Assembly (NCBI GenBank): GCA_964473645.1
Contig: CAYYPW010000019.1
Coordinates: 35,350 to 99,349 of the forward strand
Direction: 5' to 3'
DNA length: 64,000 bases
Source of the DNA: HdN1 sp964473645
GTDB taxonomy: Bacteria > Pseudomonadota > Gammaproteobacteria > Pseudomonadales > Ketobacteraceae
Below the pieces are notes generated by a model that saw only the letters and a program-made list of their open reading frames with translations, was not told the origin of the DNA and did not search any database. Of the stretch, positions 7,910 through 15,729 are shown one piece after another. The translations under genes were made by a program, and so were the position numbers. Numbering within the stretch: position 1 is the first letter of the stretch; each line of letters starts with the position of its first letter.

Positions 7910-10090
7910 ATGCCCTTACCTTTACTTAAACGATCGCCTGTGGTTTTGAACACGACACTTTCGGCTGGTTTTGCGCTTTCCTTACCAATTATCCCGGCGT
8001 TCGCGCAATCCGCTGATTTCGAACTTCCAGTCATTAATGTATCAGCAGAGCAAATTAACGATAGTTATGCGGCCACTCGAAGCTCTGCGGCTACACGCAC
8101 TGACACCCCACTTATCGATGTCCCGCAATCGATTACTGTCGTAAATCGCAAACAAATTAGCGATCAGTCCATGCAAAATCTTGCTGACGTGGTGCGTTAC
8201 GTACCAGGCGTAGGCATAGCGCAGGGCGAGGGCAATCGCGAAACTCCCATCTTGCGTGGCTTTAGCAGTACATCGGATTTCTTCCTCAACGGCATGCGAG
8301 ATGACGTGCAGTATTATCGCGATCTCTACAATATTGAACGGGTCGAGGTGTTAAAAGGCCCTAATGCCATGATTTTTGGGCGCGGTGGAATTGGCGGGGT
8401 AATCAATCGTGTAACACGACAAGCTAGCTGGAACAATGTTCATGAAGTCTCGCTGCAAGCTGGCTCCTACAATAACAAACGAGCGACAGTCGATGTTGGT
8501 CAAGGGTTTACCAACTCTGTCGCGGCGCGCATGACGGCGGTAGTGGAAGATAGCGAGAGCTATCGTGACGACGTCTCGCTCGAGCGTAAAGGAATAAACC
8601 CAACGGTGTCGATCCGAACGGGTGAAAACACGATCACATCATTAAGCTACGAACATTTTGAGGATGACCGCGTAGCTGATCGCGGAGTCCCTTCGTTTAA
8701 TGGAAAACCGTTTGAGAGTGATGAATCCACTTTTTTTGGTGATCCGAGCCGCAGTCCGACGGGAACAGACCTTGATGTATTTACAGCGTCCGTTGATCAT
8801 GCGTTTAACGATCGCTTGAGCCTCAACAACCGAACACTGTTCGGGCAGTACAATAAATTCTATCAAAATGTCTATGCCAGTGGCGCCGTTAACTCAGCGG
8901 GTGCAACTTATCCCCTGCAAGCTTATAACAATGCGACGGAACGGGAAAATATCTTCAACCAGACTGATCTTGTCTACAAACTAAAAACCGGTGCACTTAA
9001 ACATACGCTTATGGGTGGTTTAGAGGTGGGCCGACAGAAAACGGATAACCAACGAGAAACCGGTTTCTTTGATGCAGGCCCAGGGGTTAGCACGGACCGC
9101 AAAACACTTACCGCCTCAACAAGCAATCCTACCATAAGCGTACCGATCACCTGGCAATCTTCAGGCTCTGATGCAATCAATGACGGTGACACGACCGTGG
9201 TGGCGCTTTACGCCCAGGATCAGATCGCATTCACCGAACAGTTTCAAGCAATACTAGGCTTACGTTACGACGAATTTAAAGTAGATTTTAACGATGACCG
9301 TTCAGCGCCGATAGGTGCTGGAAATATTACAAACACCGATAAAGTTACTTCACCCCGCGCAGGCTTAATCTACAAACCTGCAAAAGATGTTTCGCTCTAT
9401 GCAAGCTATTCACTTTCATTTTTACCAAGAGCCGGTGAGCAACTCTCCTCACTCTCCCTGACAAATAAAGAACTTGATCCAGAAGAGTTTACCAACAAAG
9501 AAATTGGCGCGAAGTGGGACGTACAGCATGATCTCTCCCTCACGCTGGCCGTATACCAGCTGGACAAAACCAATCAAGCTATCACAGACCCAAATGATCC
9601 GACTAAGTCGGTGCTCGTCGATGGGCAGCGTATGGAAGGTATTGAACTCGGCGTAAGCGGCAATATTACGCCGGCGTGGAGCATCGCGGGAGGTTATGCC
9701 TACCAACAAGGGGAGCTTACCGAAACTCAGTCCACTACCCTCCTGAAAGGATCGGAGCTTGCTCAAGTGCCGGAAAACTCAATTTCTTTATGGAATCGTT
9801 ACGACGTTAATTCAACCTGGGGGGTGGGATTGGGAGTAAGTCAGCGTAGCGACGTTCTGGCTGCGACAGAAAATAAATCAGCTACCGCTGCTCCTGGCAG
9901 TAACGTGACACTTGACGGTTACACGCGCGTTGATGGTGCGGTATTCCTAACCTTAAATAAATCGACCAAAATGCAGGTTAACGTCGAAAATTTATTAGAT
10001 GAAGAATATTACGCAAATGCTCACAACAATAACAACATCACTCCAGGCTCTCCTCGCGCCATGCGTGTGGGATTGACCGCTAGTTTTTAA
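7910..10090 (+). CDS. TonB-dependent ferric-siderophore receptor
   Basis: 726-residue outer-membrane receptor, the normal size for the siderophore-receptor class (TIGR01783-like). It has a signal peptide ending in AFAQ, a TonB-box-like stretch (LPVINVSA), a plug domain starting TDTPLIDVPQSITVV with the VEVLKGP and GRGGIGGVINRVTR motifs, and a 22-strand barrel closing on a C-terminal Phe. The plug resembles catecholate receptors of the Fiu/FepA group, but substrate cannot be fixed. The start at 7910 has a good AGGAG; an in-frame ATG at 7871 has none. A Fur box precedes it, and a truncated Fur-like gene follows. Energised by TonB-ExbBD, which is not in this window. Confidence 0.92.
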   Translation: MPLPLLKRSPVVLNTTLSAGFALSLPIIPAFAQSADFELPVINVSAEQINDSYAATRSSAATRTDTPLIDVPQSITVVNRKQISDQSMQNLADVVRYVPGVGIAQGEGNRETPILRGFSSTSDFFLNGMRDDVQYYRDLYNIERVEVLKGPNAMIFGRGGIGGVINRVTRQASWNNVHEVSLQAGSYNNKRATVDVGQGFTNSVAARMTAVVEDSESYRDDVSLERKGINPTVSIRTGENTITSLSYEHFEDDRVADRGVPSFNGKPFESDESTFFGDPSRSPTGTDLDVFTASVDHAFNDRLSLNNRTLFGQYNKFYQNVYASGAVNSAGATYPLQAYNNATERENIFNQTDLVYKLKTGALKHTLMGGLEVGRQKTDNQRETGFFDAGPGVSTDRKTLTASTSNPTISVPITWQSSGSDAINDGDTTVVALYAQDQIAFTEQFQAILGLRYDEFKVDFNDDRSAPIGAGNITNTDKVTSPRAGLIYKPAKDVSLYASYSLSFLPRAGEQLSSLSLTNKELDPEEFTNKEIGAKWDVQHDLSLTLAVYQLDKTNQAITDPNDPTKSVLVDGQRMEGIELGVSGNITPAWSIAGGYAYQQGELTETQSTTLLKGSELAQVPENSISLWNRYDVNSTWGVGLGVSQRSDVLAATENKSATAAPGSNVTLDGYTRVDGAVFLTLNKSTKMQVNVENLLDEEYYANAHNNNNITPGSPRAMRVGLTASF

Positions 10091-10107
10091 ATCGACATCA
10101 TAATTAC

Positions 10108-10164
10108 TCATGCGGATTAACGATCGTAGGGCCTGTTACGATATATGTTCGATAGTCCGCATGA
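10108..10164 (+). terminator. long-stem hairpin after the receptor gene
   Basis: Nine-base arms TCATGCGGA (10108-10116) and TCCGCATGA (10156-10164) flank a loop with further internal pairing (ACGATCGT). A TTTTAATATTT run follows. It is probably the receptor's terminator; the second arm lies just before the Fur-like gene. Confidence 0.45.
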
Positions 10165-10225
10165 AATTTTAATATTTAGGTCACAGAACTCATGTGCGTT
10201 AGTCGTTTTTTGGATGTTTTCAATT

Positions 10226-10552
10226 ATGGTTAGCAATATGACAATTCGGATTACCCAAATGGATCGACGCCATTATTTACAGCGAATAGGTATGAAACCA
10301 ACTGTAACCCGTATTGAGATCCTTCGCGTGCTTCAGGAGATCGCGTCAATGCCTGGTGATTGGGCTATATCTGGTGACTGGACTATGTCTGGACTCAGGC
10401 ATATCATGCTGAAGAAAGATCTGTATGTTTCACAGACCACTCTAACGAATGTCTTAAACACCTTTAATAATAAAAATCTCATTTCGCGCTACGTTAATAA
10501 CGAAGGTATTGTGACGTATCGCATCTCCAACATCACCTCGCCGCTTGAATAA
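10226..10552 (+). CDS. Fur-like winged-helix protein lacking the metal/dimer domain
   Basis: About 108 residues. The stretch QRIGMKPTVTRIEILRVLQE, then SQTTLTNVLNTFNNKNLISRY and a final beta wing (GIVTYRISN), matches the N-terminal DNA-binding domain of Fur/Zur proteins. The chain stops there: the roughly 60-residue C-terminal domain with the HHxDH metal motif and dimer interface is absent. A small tandem duplication in the middle encodes GDWAIS/GDWTMS. The start could be 10226 or 10238; the longer frame from 10145 is less likely, and none has a clear ribosome site. Placed directly after a Fur-regulated siderophore receptor, it may modulate the same promoter or act as a dominant Fur competitor. 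It could also be a decayed fur paralogue. Confidence 0.7.
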   Translation: MVSNMTIRITQMDRRHYLQRIGMKPTVTRIEILRVLQEIASMPGDWAISGDWTMSGLRHIMLKKDLYVSQTTLTNVLNTFNNKNLISRYVNNEGIVTYRISNITSPLE

Positions 10553-10586
10553 AATCACTCGAACAACGTCATGTTGGCGCGATGAT

Positions 10587-11339
10587 TCATCGCCAAAAAA
10601 TCAACCCTAACGTCAAACCAAAATCGGGTCCCCCGTCATTCATGCCGGTAAAAGTGTTACCGCGAATTGCAAAATTGCGATTCCACGCCCAAAAGAAGCC
10701 TACATTAATCTCACGCGGGTTTTCATCTCCGGGGATAAGCGAGCGCCGTCTTTCGAATGAGGTATATAAATCAATATGTTTAACGTGTGTGGATGCACCG
10801 ATACCATAGAGAATCACGTCCCGGTAGGCATAATCAGTAGACTCACCTGTATTGATATAGCCGCCGAGGAGCGAATATTTTACAGTCCCGAAACGCTGAT
10901 TTACGCTTGTAAATCCACCCACATCAGTTTCACCGGTGCCGAATCCTTTTTTCTTATCGCCTGTGGGCAATTTCAATGCAACTGATGTATCAAGAGAAAA
11001 ACCATTGCTGCTTTCCGGTATCAGCGTGCTTCCTCCTCGAAGTACGATATCACCAAAATCAGTTTCCATATCCCAATCGTACATGTGCGATGCTCCATCG
11101 TCGTCAGCGCTTACAAGGAGATAGGGCACCGTGATACTGATATCGTAGCGTGGTGTTGTGTACCCCAGCGCCGATGTGATGGAGTATAAATAGGTTCGCG
11201 TGGACTCGCCAAAATCACCGGTTTTATAACCTGCGTCGAAGCTGACAAACCCTCTCCCCTCCTGCGCGAACGCCGTACAGGAAGCCCCCATCAACAAATA
11301 AAAAGAGAGCGTGGTGGAAATCTTGCCTGACTTTTTCAT
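10587..11339 (-). CDS. outer-membrane beta-barrel protein, MetA-pathway-of-phenol-degradation type
   Basis: 250 residues with a clear signal peptide (MKKSGKISTTLSFYLLMGAS, cleaved after AFA). The mature chain is all amphipathic beta-strands rich in Gly, Tyr and Asp and ends on an aromatic/basic residue, like proteins annotated Phenol_MetA_deg (PF13557) or 'transporter'. This family has no settled function; many members are small outer-membrane porin-like barrels. It is the second gene of a pair: the Met-rich gene ends 28 bases upstream, so the two are likely co-transcribed. Possible role in export or sensing of a metal or small hydrophobic solute, by context only. Confidence 0.7.
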   Translation of the reverse strand: MKKSGKISTTLSFYLLMGASCTAFAQEGRGFVSFDAGYKTGDFGESTRTYLYSITSALGYTTPRYDISITVPYLLVSADDDGASHMYDWDMETDFGDIVLRGGSTLIPESSNGFSLDTSVALKLPTGDKKKGFGTGETDVGGFTSVNQRFGTVKYSLLGGYINTGESTDYAYRDVILYGIGASTHVKHIDLYTSFERRRSLIPGDENPREINVGFFWAWNRNFAIRGNTFTGMNDGGPDFGLTLGLIFWR

Positions 11340-11367
11340 AAATAATTACCAGGGTTGATCAATAGGA

Positions 11368-11799
11368 TTAATTCATTTTCTCCATCCTTTTTGTGATTTT
11401 GTCCATTCGTTCGGTCAACTTTTTCATGGTGTCCGGATTCATGGCCCCTTGTTCCATTTGTGTGGCCATGTCGGTCATAGCAGCGGCCATCTCCCTCATC
11501 ATTTCTCCCATTTCCTTCGACATTTCAGTCCCCATCTTATGGGTTTGCATTGCACTGGACATTTTCTGCATGGATGCATACATTCTATTCATCATCGCCG
11601 ACATATCACGCATCATGTTCTGCCCCATCATTTGAGCGCCCATCATTTGTTGCGAGTGTTGGATCCCCATCATTTTCTGGGATGTTTGGCCTTCCATCAT
11701 GCTTCCTGTTCTTTGGTTGTTCATGCCGTTCATTTCTGCAAATGCCGGCATGTTGTTGACTGAAATGATTAAAAACAATGGAAGTAATAATCTTCTCAT
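11368..11799 (-). CDS. methionine-rich periplasmic protein, possible Cu(I)/Ag(I) binder
   Basis: 143 residues with a signal peptide ending in PAFA. The mature part of about 120 residues holds roughly 33 methionines, many as MM pairs (QMMG, NMMR, SAMMNRM), and only two histidines and no cysteines. Methionine clusters bind Cu(I) or Ag(I) in proteins such as CopA, PcoE/SilE-like and CopK; no exact family was recognised here. The C-terminal half is helical with heptad-like Met/Lys/Glu spacing. The start at 11799 is preferred to 11820 because the signal peptide begins there and a GGGAG lies upstream. It leads a two-gene operon with the outer-membrane barrel protein. Confidence 0.75.
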   Translation of the reverse strand: MRRLLLPLFLIISVNNMPAFAEMNGMNNQRTGSMMEGQTSQKMMGIQHSQQMMGAQMMGQNMMRDMSAMMNRMYASMQKMSSAMQTHKMGTEMSKEMGEMMREMAAAMTDMATQMEQGAMNPDTMKKLTERMDKITKRMEKMN

Positions 11800-12173
11800 G
11801 GCGTCTCCCTCAAGGAACAATGTTCGTCATAAGCATATTTGGTCTTTTGAACATATTTTTGATTCGCGTCAATGTCGGACGAATGATTTTGTATATTACA
11901 AAATTGTAATCTACAACCTGAAATGTGGGCGCACGTACATTGGAGATTTTTGAGCAACTTTTTTGGTTTGTAGATTCTTTCGTTTGTGTGTTTAAATGCT
12001 ATTGGATTTTTTCTGGCATGGAATAAAAAGTATGACTATTGTTTTGCGACTTAATGGCGCAAAACCATCTTATGGTACACTGGTTGGTATAATCACTACC
12101 GATCGGTGCCTTTGGCTGAAATTAACATCGTTTGAGAAGCCTGGCTCTCAAATCTGTACAGTAGCTTGTCATT
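11800..12173. other. intergenic region at the left edge of the mobile island
   Basis: 374 bases without a convincing gene. It should contain the promoter of the Met-rich gene and, if the Tn7-like element is complete, its left end. A perfect 8-base inverted repeat (GTTTTGCG at 12041-12048, CGCAAAAC at 12058-12065) is the main structure. No clear series of transposase-binding repeats could be defined. Confidence 0.4.
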
Positions 12174-13219
12174 AAAAGTTACCTAATTACCACTCAAGCT
12201 AAGCCTATTTTCAGAAACCTTTCCGGCATCGGCGCAGTTCTCACTGCCATTACGGCAAGCCGTGGAATCAGTGCGTTCAAATCGAATCGGCGATTAAATC
12301 GATATTGAAATTCGGCCAGATACCGCTGCGCATATTTCGGGCGTATCGCATGGTAGGTGCTACGCAAAGCAGATTTCAAATTACCCAATATGGTGTTCAC
12401 CCAGTAAAACTCCGGCTCTTCTACAGAGGCTCGGCCGCCGCCACATACGATTCTGTCATGCAGGCAACCGGCTTCACTTACTGCATTAAAGCACGGGAAC
12501 CCATCACTGATTACGGTGCTTCCAGAGCCCAAATGCTGCTTGCTACATTTGGCAATTTCTGCGCTGCGAAAACCCTCCACAACGGTTAACTTGATGCGCG
12601 TGGGGTGCCCTTCATCTGTCGTTTCTACCGCCGCAACAAACGGCGTTTTGCCTTCCGCGCCTCGCCCCGGCTTTCCGCCGGATCACCCCTCCCAGATAAG
12701 CATCGTCCAATTCAATGAACCCCGATAACGGCTTGTCGTGATCACGCTCCATCATCACCTGCATAAGCTTCTGCTTGATTCGACATGCAGCGTTGTACGA
12801 AATTCCCAGCAATCTACGTAACTCCATTGCGGAAATACCTTTCTTTTCCTGTGTGATGATGAACATAGCCAGAAACCAGGTAACCAGCGGTAATTTCGTC
12901 GACTCAAATATTGTCCCGGCTATCAGAGAGGTCTGGTGATGGCAGCGATTGCATTGATGCATCTTTCTCAGCGCTATCTGACAACTCTTGTCGTGCCCGC
13001 AGAGCGGGCACCTGAACCCTTCTGGCCAACGCCACTGATATAGTGCCTCATAACATTGCTCTTCAGTACCGTAAAGCTTCTGAAACTCAGTAACACTCAT
13101 GCCTTTTTGAAACTGCACTTTATTTCGAGCCATTAGAGCCACCTTGCCAATATGCCGAATAACTGTAATTACATACAGCTTCCGGGCAGCTTAGCAATGA
13201 TGGTAATTAGGAAAAGTTA
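12174..13219 (-). mobile_element. IS1595-family insertion sequence with 8-bp target duplication
   Basis: The element is 12182-13211 (1030 bases). Its ends are imperfect inverted repeats: CCTAATTACCA, five variable bases, GCTAAGC at the left (12182-12204), and the complement at the right (13189-13211). The 8 bases AAAAGTTA occur directly on both sides (12174-12181 and 13212-13219), the duplication length expected for IS1595. The right copy contains the tniQ stop codon, so the IS jumped precisely behind tniQ without disrupting it. Its transposase is frameshifted. Confidence 0.92.
12194..13142 (-). pseudogene. IS1595-family transposase, frameshifted
   Basis: The upstream part (13142 to about 12680) has the IS1595 N-terminal zinc-binding domain (CPLCGHDK and CNRCHHQ), the helix-turn-helix and the first catalytic Asp in ELDDAYLGG. 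Reading then leaves frame near 12680-12695; the continuation in another frame (to 12194) carries KTPFVAAVE, the second Asp in VISDGF and the third-site block WVNTILGNLK. Restoring one base would join them into about 310 residues, the family size. A sequencing slip is possible, but the GC-rich break is not an obvious slippery site, so I call it inactivated. Confidence 0.88.
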
Positions 13220-14725
13220 TCTTACGATAGTGCGCAACATTTCGGCATGCTTAAGGAAGTGGTCCTTTCCTCCGGGATGCAAGAGGGTAATTGGCTTGTG
13301 CTGACTAGATTGTTCATAAGCCATTAAAACTGAAAAATCTTCCCGCTGCTGAGCAAGCCAGAAAGTCGTTGCGTGCTCTGAAGAATAGGTCTTTGCCCAG
13401 GTCAGGCTGTTTTTTTGTTTTACCATACGTTGTGCAACTGCCACCCACGTATAGAAACTGCGCAAGCAATCGAGCGCAAATATGCGACATCGTAGCCATC
13501 TGGCAGCATTCAACGGCCAATTAGTCGGCGCGTAAGGCGCGGCGTCGCACAGCCATGCCATTACTCTAAACGGTGGATGGGTGGGTTTCATAAACAATTG
13601 CTGCGGTATCGCTGTTCCTTCCCAAAAACTGAGCCACTGGATATATGCATAGGATAATGTACAGATTGGCTGAGTAGACTCGCCATCGATATTCCACCAG
13701 ATATGGGTCGCCGCTGTTCGAACACATGCTCGATGCTTTTTAAGGATTCTTCGTGAAATATATCGCCTTATTGATTTGTAGATTGGGCGCATCTCGAACA
13801 ATTTATTGTCTTTTAGACGCCAGTCGAAAATATCTAAGGTTTGACATGGATATTGCTGGTAGGCGGCGCGTGCTTTTCTTGCGTCAGGCGAAATAAATCC
13901 ACTGTATTGAATCCAGGTGAGATCGCAGCTAAAAAGTTCATTTACCGGCCGAAACTCCGGCAAAGCATATTTAAGAGCGCTCCCCAGAAAAGAGAGATAG
14001 CTAGACTTAGAGCGTGTATTTGCTGGGTTTGCTATCAATAGTGGCTGTTGATCGAATAATGCGGATGCACGCTGAATATCGACAGCGGTATCAAATACCT
14101 GTTGTTTCAAAGCAAACAACTCAATGAGATCTCCAAAGTATTGAGCTTCGGATTTTCTGAGCGACTTGTAACGGGTAATATCATCAAGCCCTGCCCCATA
14201 GCAGAGTGACAAACAATGTGGACAGCAAAAGGGTTTTGCGAAGACAGTGGAATTCAGTCGGTATTGAATTGCGCCATTGCAATTCATACAATTTGATTGA
14301 ATCTTGATGTGATGAATCGGGCATACATCTAAAAGCTCAAACTGATGGGCAACAGAATGGTAACCAATTTTCAGGCATGTAGGGCAAAACCGAAGAAATT
14401 CCGAAACGGGAATACTGGAAGGTTTTATACCATCAGGAATAAAGGAGTAGCTTATTGCCCCCATATCAAGACGCATCGCTAACGACATTTTTTCTTGATC
14501 GAGGTGAGTAGGCTGCAGAAGACAAAAATTAATTGGATTATTTTGTGCCGATATCTTACCTAGTTTCTTTCTGACAAATTCACGCCCAATATCTGGCGTT
14601 CTCAAGGCATTCAGATAGGTGTATTTGCTTAACAATGAAAATGCTGATTCATACGGGCTTACCCAAAAGTCCATCCAACAATGGGAGAGCTTCATTTCTT
14701 CATCACGAGGTACTATGATCCTCAT
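13217..14725 (-). CDS. tniQ: TniQ/TnsD-type target-site selector
   Basis: 502 residues, close to Tn7 TnsD. It has the TniQ signature: CPTC, then LxxCPxHHIKI, CxNC and CPHC zinc ligands (about residues 110-180), followed by a long basic helical C-terminal domain expected to read the attachment site. The start at 14725 follows tnsC by 10 bases and has a GAGG; the earlier ATG at 14809 lies inside tnsC. The stop codon sits in the 8-bp duplication made by the downstream IS1595 element, so the protein is intact. It would recruit TnsC to a fixed chromosomal att site. That site was not identified. Confidence 0.85.
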   Translation of the reverse strand: MRIIVPRDEEMKLSHCWMDFWVSPYESAFSLLSKYTYLNALRTPDIGREFVRKKLGKISAQNNPINFCLLQPTHLDQEKMSLAMRLDMGAISYSFIPDGIKPSSIPVSEFLRFCPTCLKIGYHSVAHQFELLDVCPIHHIKIQSNCMNCNGAIQYRLNSTVFAKPFCCPHCLSLCYGAGLDDITRYKSLRKSEAQYFGDLIELFALKQQVFDTAVDIQRASALFDQQPLLIANPANTRSKSSYLSFLGSALKYALPEFRPVNELFSCDLTWIQYSGFISPDARKARAAYQQYPCQTLDIFDWRLKDNKLFEMRPIYKSIRRYISRRILKKHRACVRTAATHIWWNIDGESTQPICTLSYAYIQWLSFWEGTAIPQQLFMKPTHPPFRVMAWLCDAAPYAPTNWPLNAARWLRCRIFALDCLRSFYTWVAVAQRMVKQKNSLTWAKTYSSEHATTFWLAQQREDFSVLMAYEQSSQHKPITLLHPGGKDHFLKHAEMLRTIVR

Positions 14726-14735
14726 GGAATCTACC

Positions 14736-15719
14736 TCAATCGTTATCAAGTAACGCAAGATAATTAAGATTTTCCTGCGCTTGAATATAGCTGGAGTTAT
14801 CCACTGCATTGCGCCACAATTGTGGACTGAACATGAAATCAGGTTTATCCATTTCAGTGTTGTCCATAAGGGCTATTTCGATAGTGCGAGCAAAATAGGC
14901 CATGGGGATTTCGATATTTTTGGTCATTTTCGCCTCAATTGTTGCATCTCTAAAGGCTTCCCATACCATGGACGCACATTTTGCAAGGCGCAGCCCATTT
15001 TGATATGCGTAAGGAAAGAAAAACCGAGTAAAATTCCAATCGGAGTCCGCCGGAAAGGATGAATCATCGTAGCTCTTCAAGCACGTCACCACATCCCTTG
15101 CAGACACAACACCTTTAAAAGGGAGCTCATCAATCATAAAACGGCCAACAATTTGATCTTGTTTCGCTTCCTTTAATGCATTCTTTTGATTCAGTAATTC
15201 CCTCTGTCCCACCAAAAACGTAATCAACCTGACACCCCGGTCATCCAATGCATCGTGTACATCGCGAAGCCATTCATATTCTGTGGTCGATAATCTCTGA
15301 GCCTCGTCAGCGAAAAATATGACCATGCCATGCCCACTTGCCAATGCTTTCTCTACCAGAAAATTTTTTAGACGAGAGCGCTTTTCATCAATGCGGCCCG
15401 CATGCGGATGTTTGTGCCCCACCGATTCTAATAAATTACTGAAAAAAGCCGATTCTGATGGCTTTATTTTTTTATGACACAAAAAGCTGAATGCGGGAAC
15501 CTTGGCATAGTCGGCACAAATTGCGTCTTTACAAAAACGTATTGCGGAGGTTTTCCCAAATCGCGGATCGCCCCACGTGATTGCGCCGGGTATGCGGTAA
15601 CGAACACATCGGCTAATTTGCTTATAGAAGTCATCAATGGCCGGGGTCGCAATAATATATTTCTTGGTCATAATAGGATGAACACGAACTTCGCAGGGAC
15701 GAACGTAAACGTTAGACAT
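14736..15719 (-). CDS. tnsC: TnsC/TniB-type AAA+ transposition regulator
   Basis: 327-residue ATPase of the short TnsC/TniB class (Tn7 TnsC is over 500). Walker A reads GDPRFGKTSA (about residues 50-59) and Walker B MVIFFADEAQ (about 133-142), followed by the VGQRE sensor-like motif. It would polymerise on DNA, receive the target signal from TniQ and activate TnsAB. It begins 10 bases after tnsB stops and ends 10 bases before tniQ starts. A KFG-free, compact form like this is found in many Tn7-like and Tn5053-like elements. Confidence 0.88.
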   Translation of the reverse strand: MSNVYVRPCEVRVHPIMTKKYIIATPAIDDFYKQISRCVRYRIPGAITWGDPRFGKTSAIRFCKDAICADYAKVPAFSFLCHKKIKPSESAFFSNLLESVGHKHPHAGRIDEKRSRLKNFLVEKALASGHGMVIFFADEAQRLSTTEYEWLRDVHDALDDRGVRLITFLVGQRELLNQKNALKEAKQDQIVGRFMIDELPFKGVVSARDVVTCLKSYDDSSFPADSDWNFTRFFFPYAYQNGLRLAKCASMVWEAFRDATIEAKMTKNIEIPMAYFARTIEIALMDNTEMDKPDFMFSPQLWRNAVDNSSYIQAQENLNYLALLDND

Positions 15720-15729
15720 ACTGTTCCTC

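Noticed and set aside
11924..11931. TGTGGGCG, the same first eight bases as the ends of Tn7
   Set aside because: No matching inverted end was found on the right side of the island and no repeated binding sites surround it, so it is not called a transposon terminus.
12041..12065. GTTTTGCG/CGCAAAAC inverted repeat, considered as an attC, dif or transposon end
   Set aside because: It lacks the R'/R'' boxes of attC, the 11-6-11 layout of dif and a terminal TGT; left as an unexplained structure.
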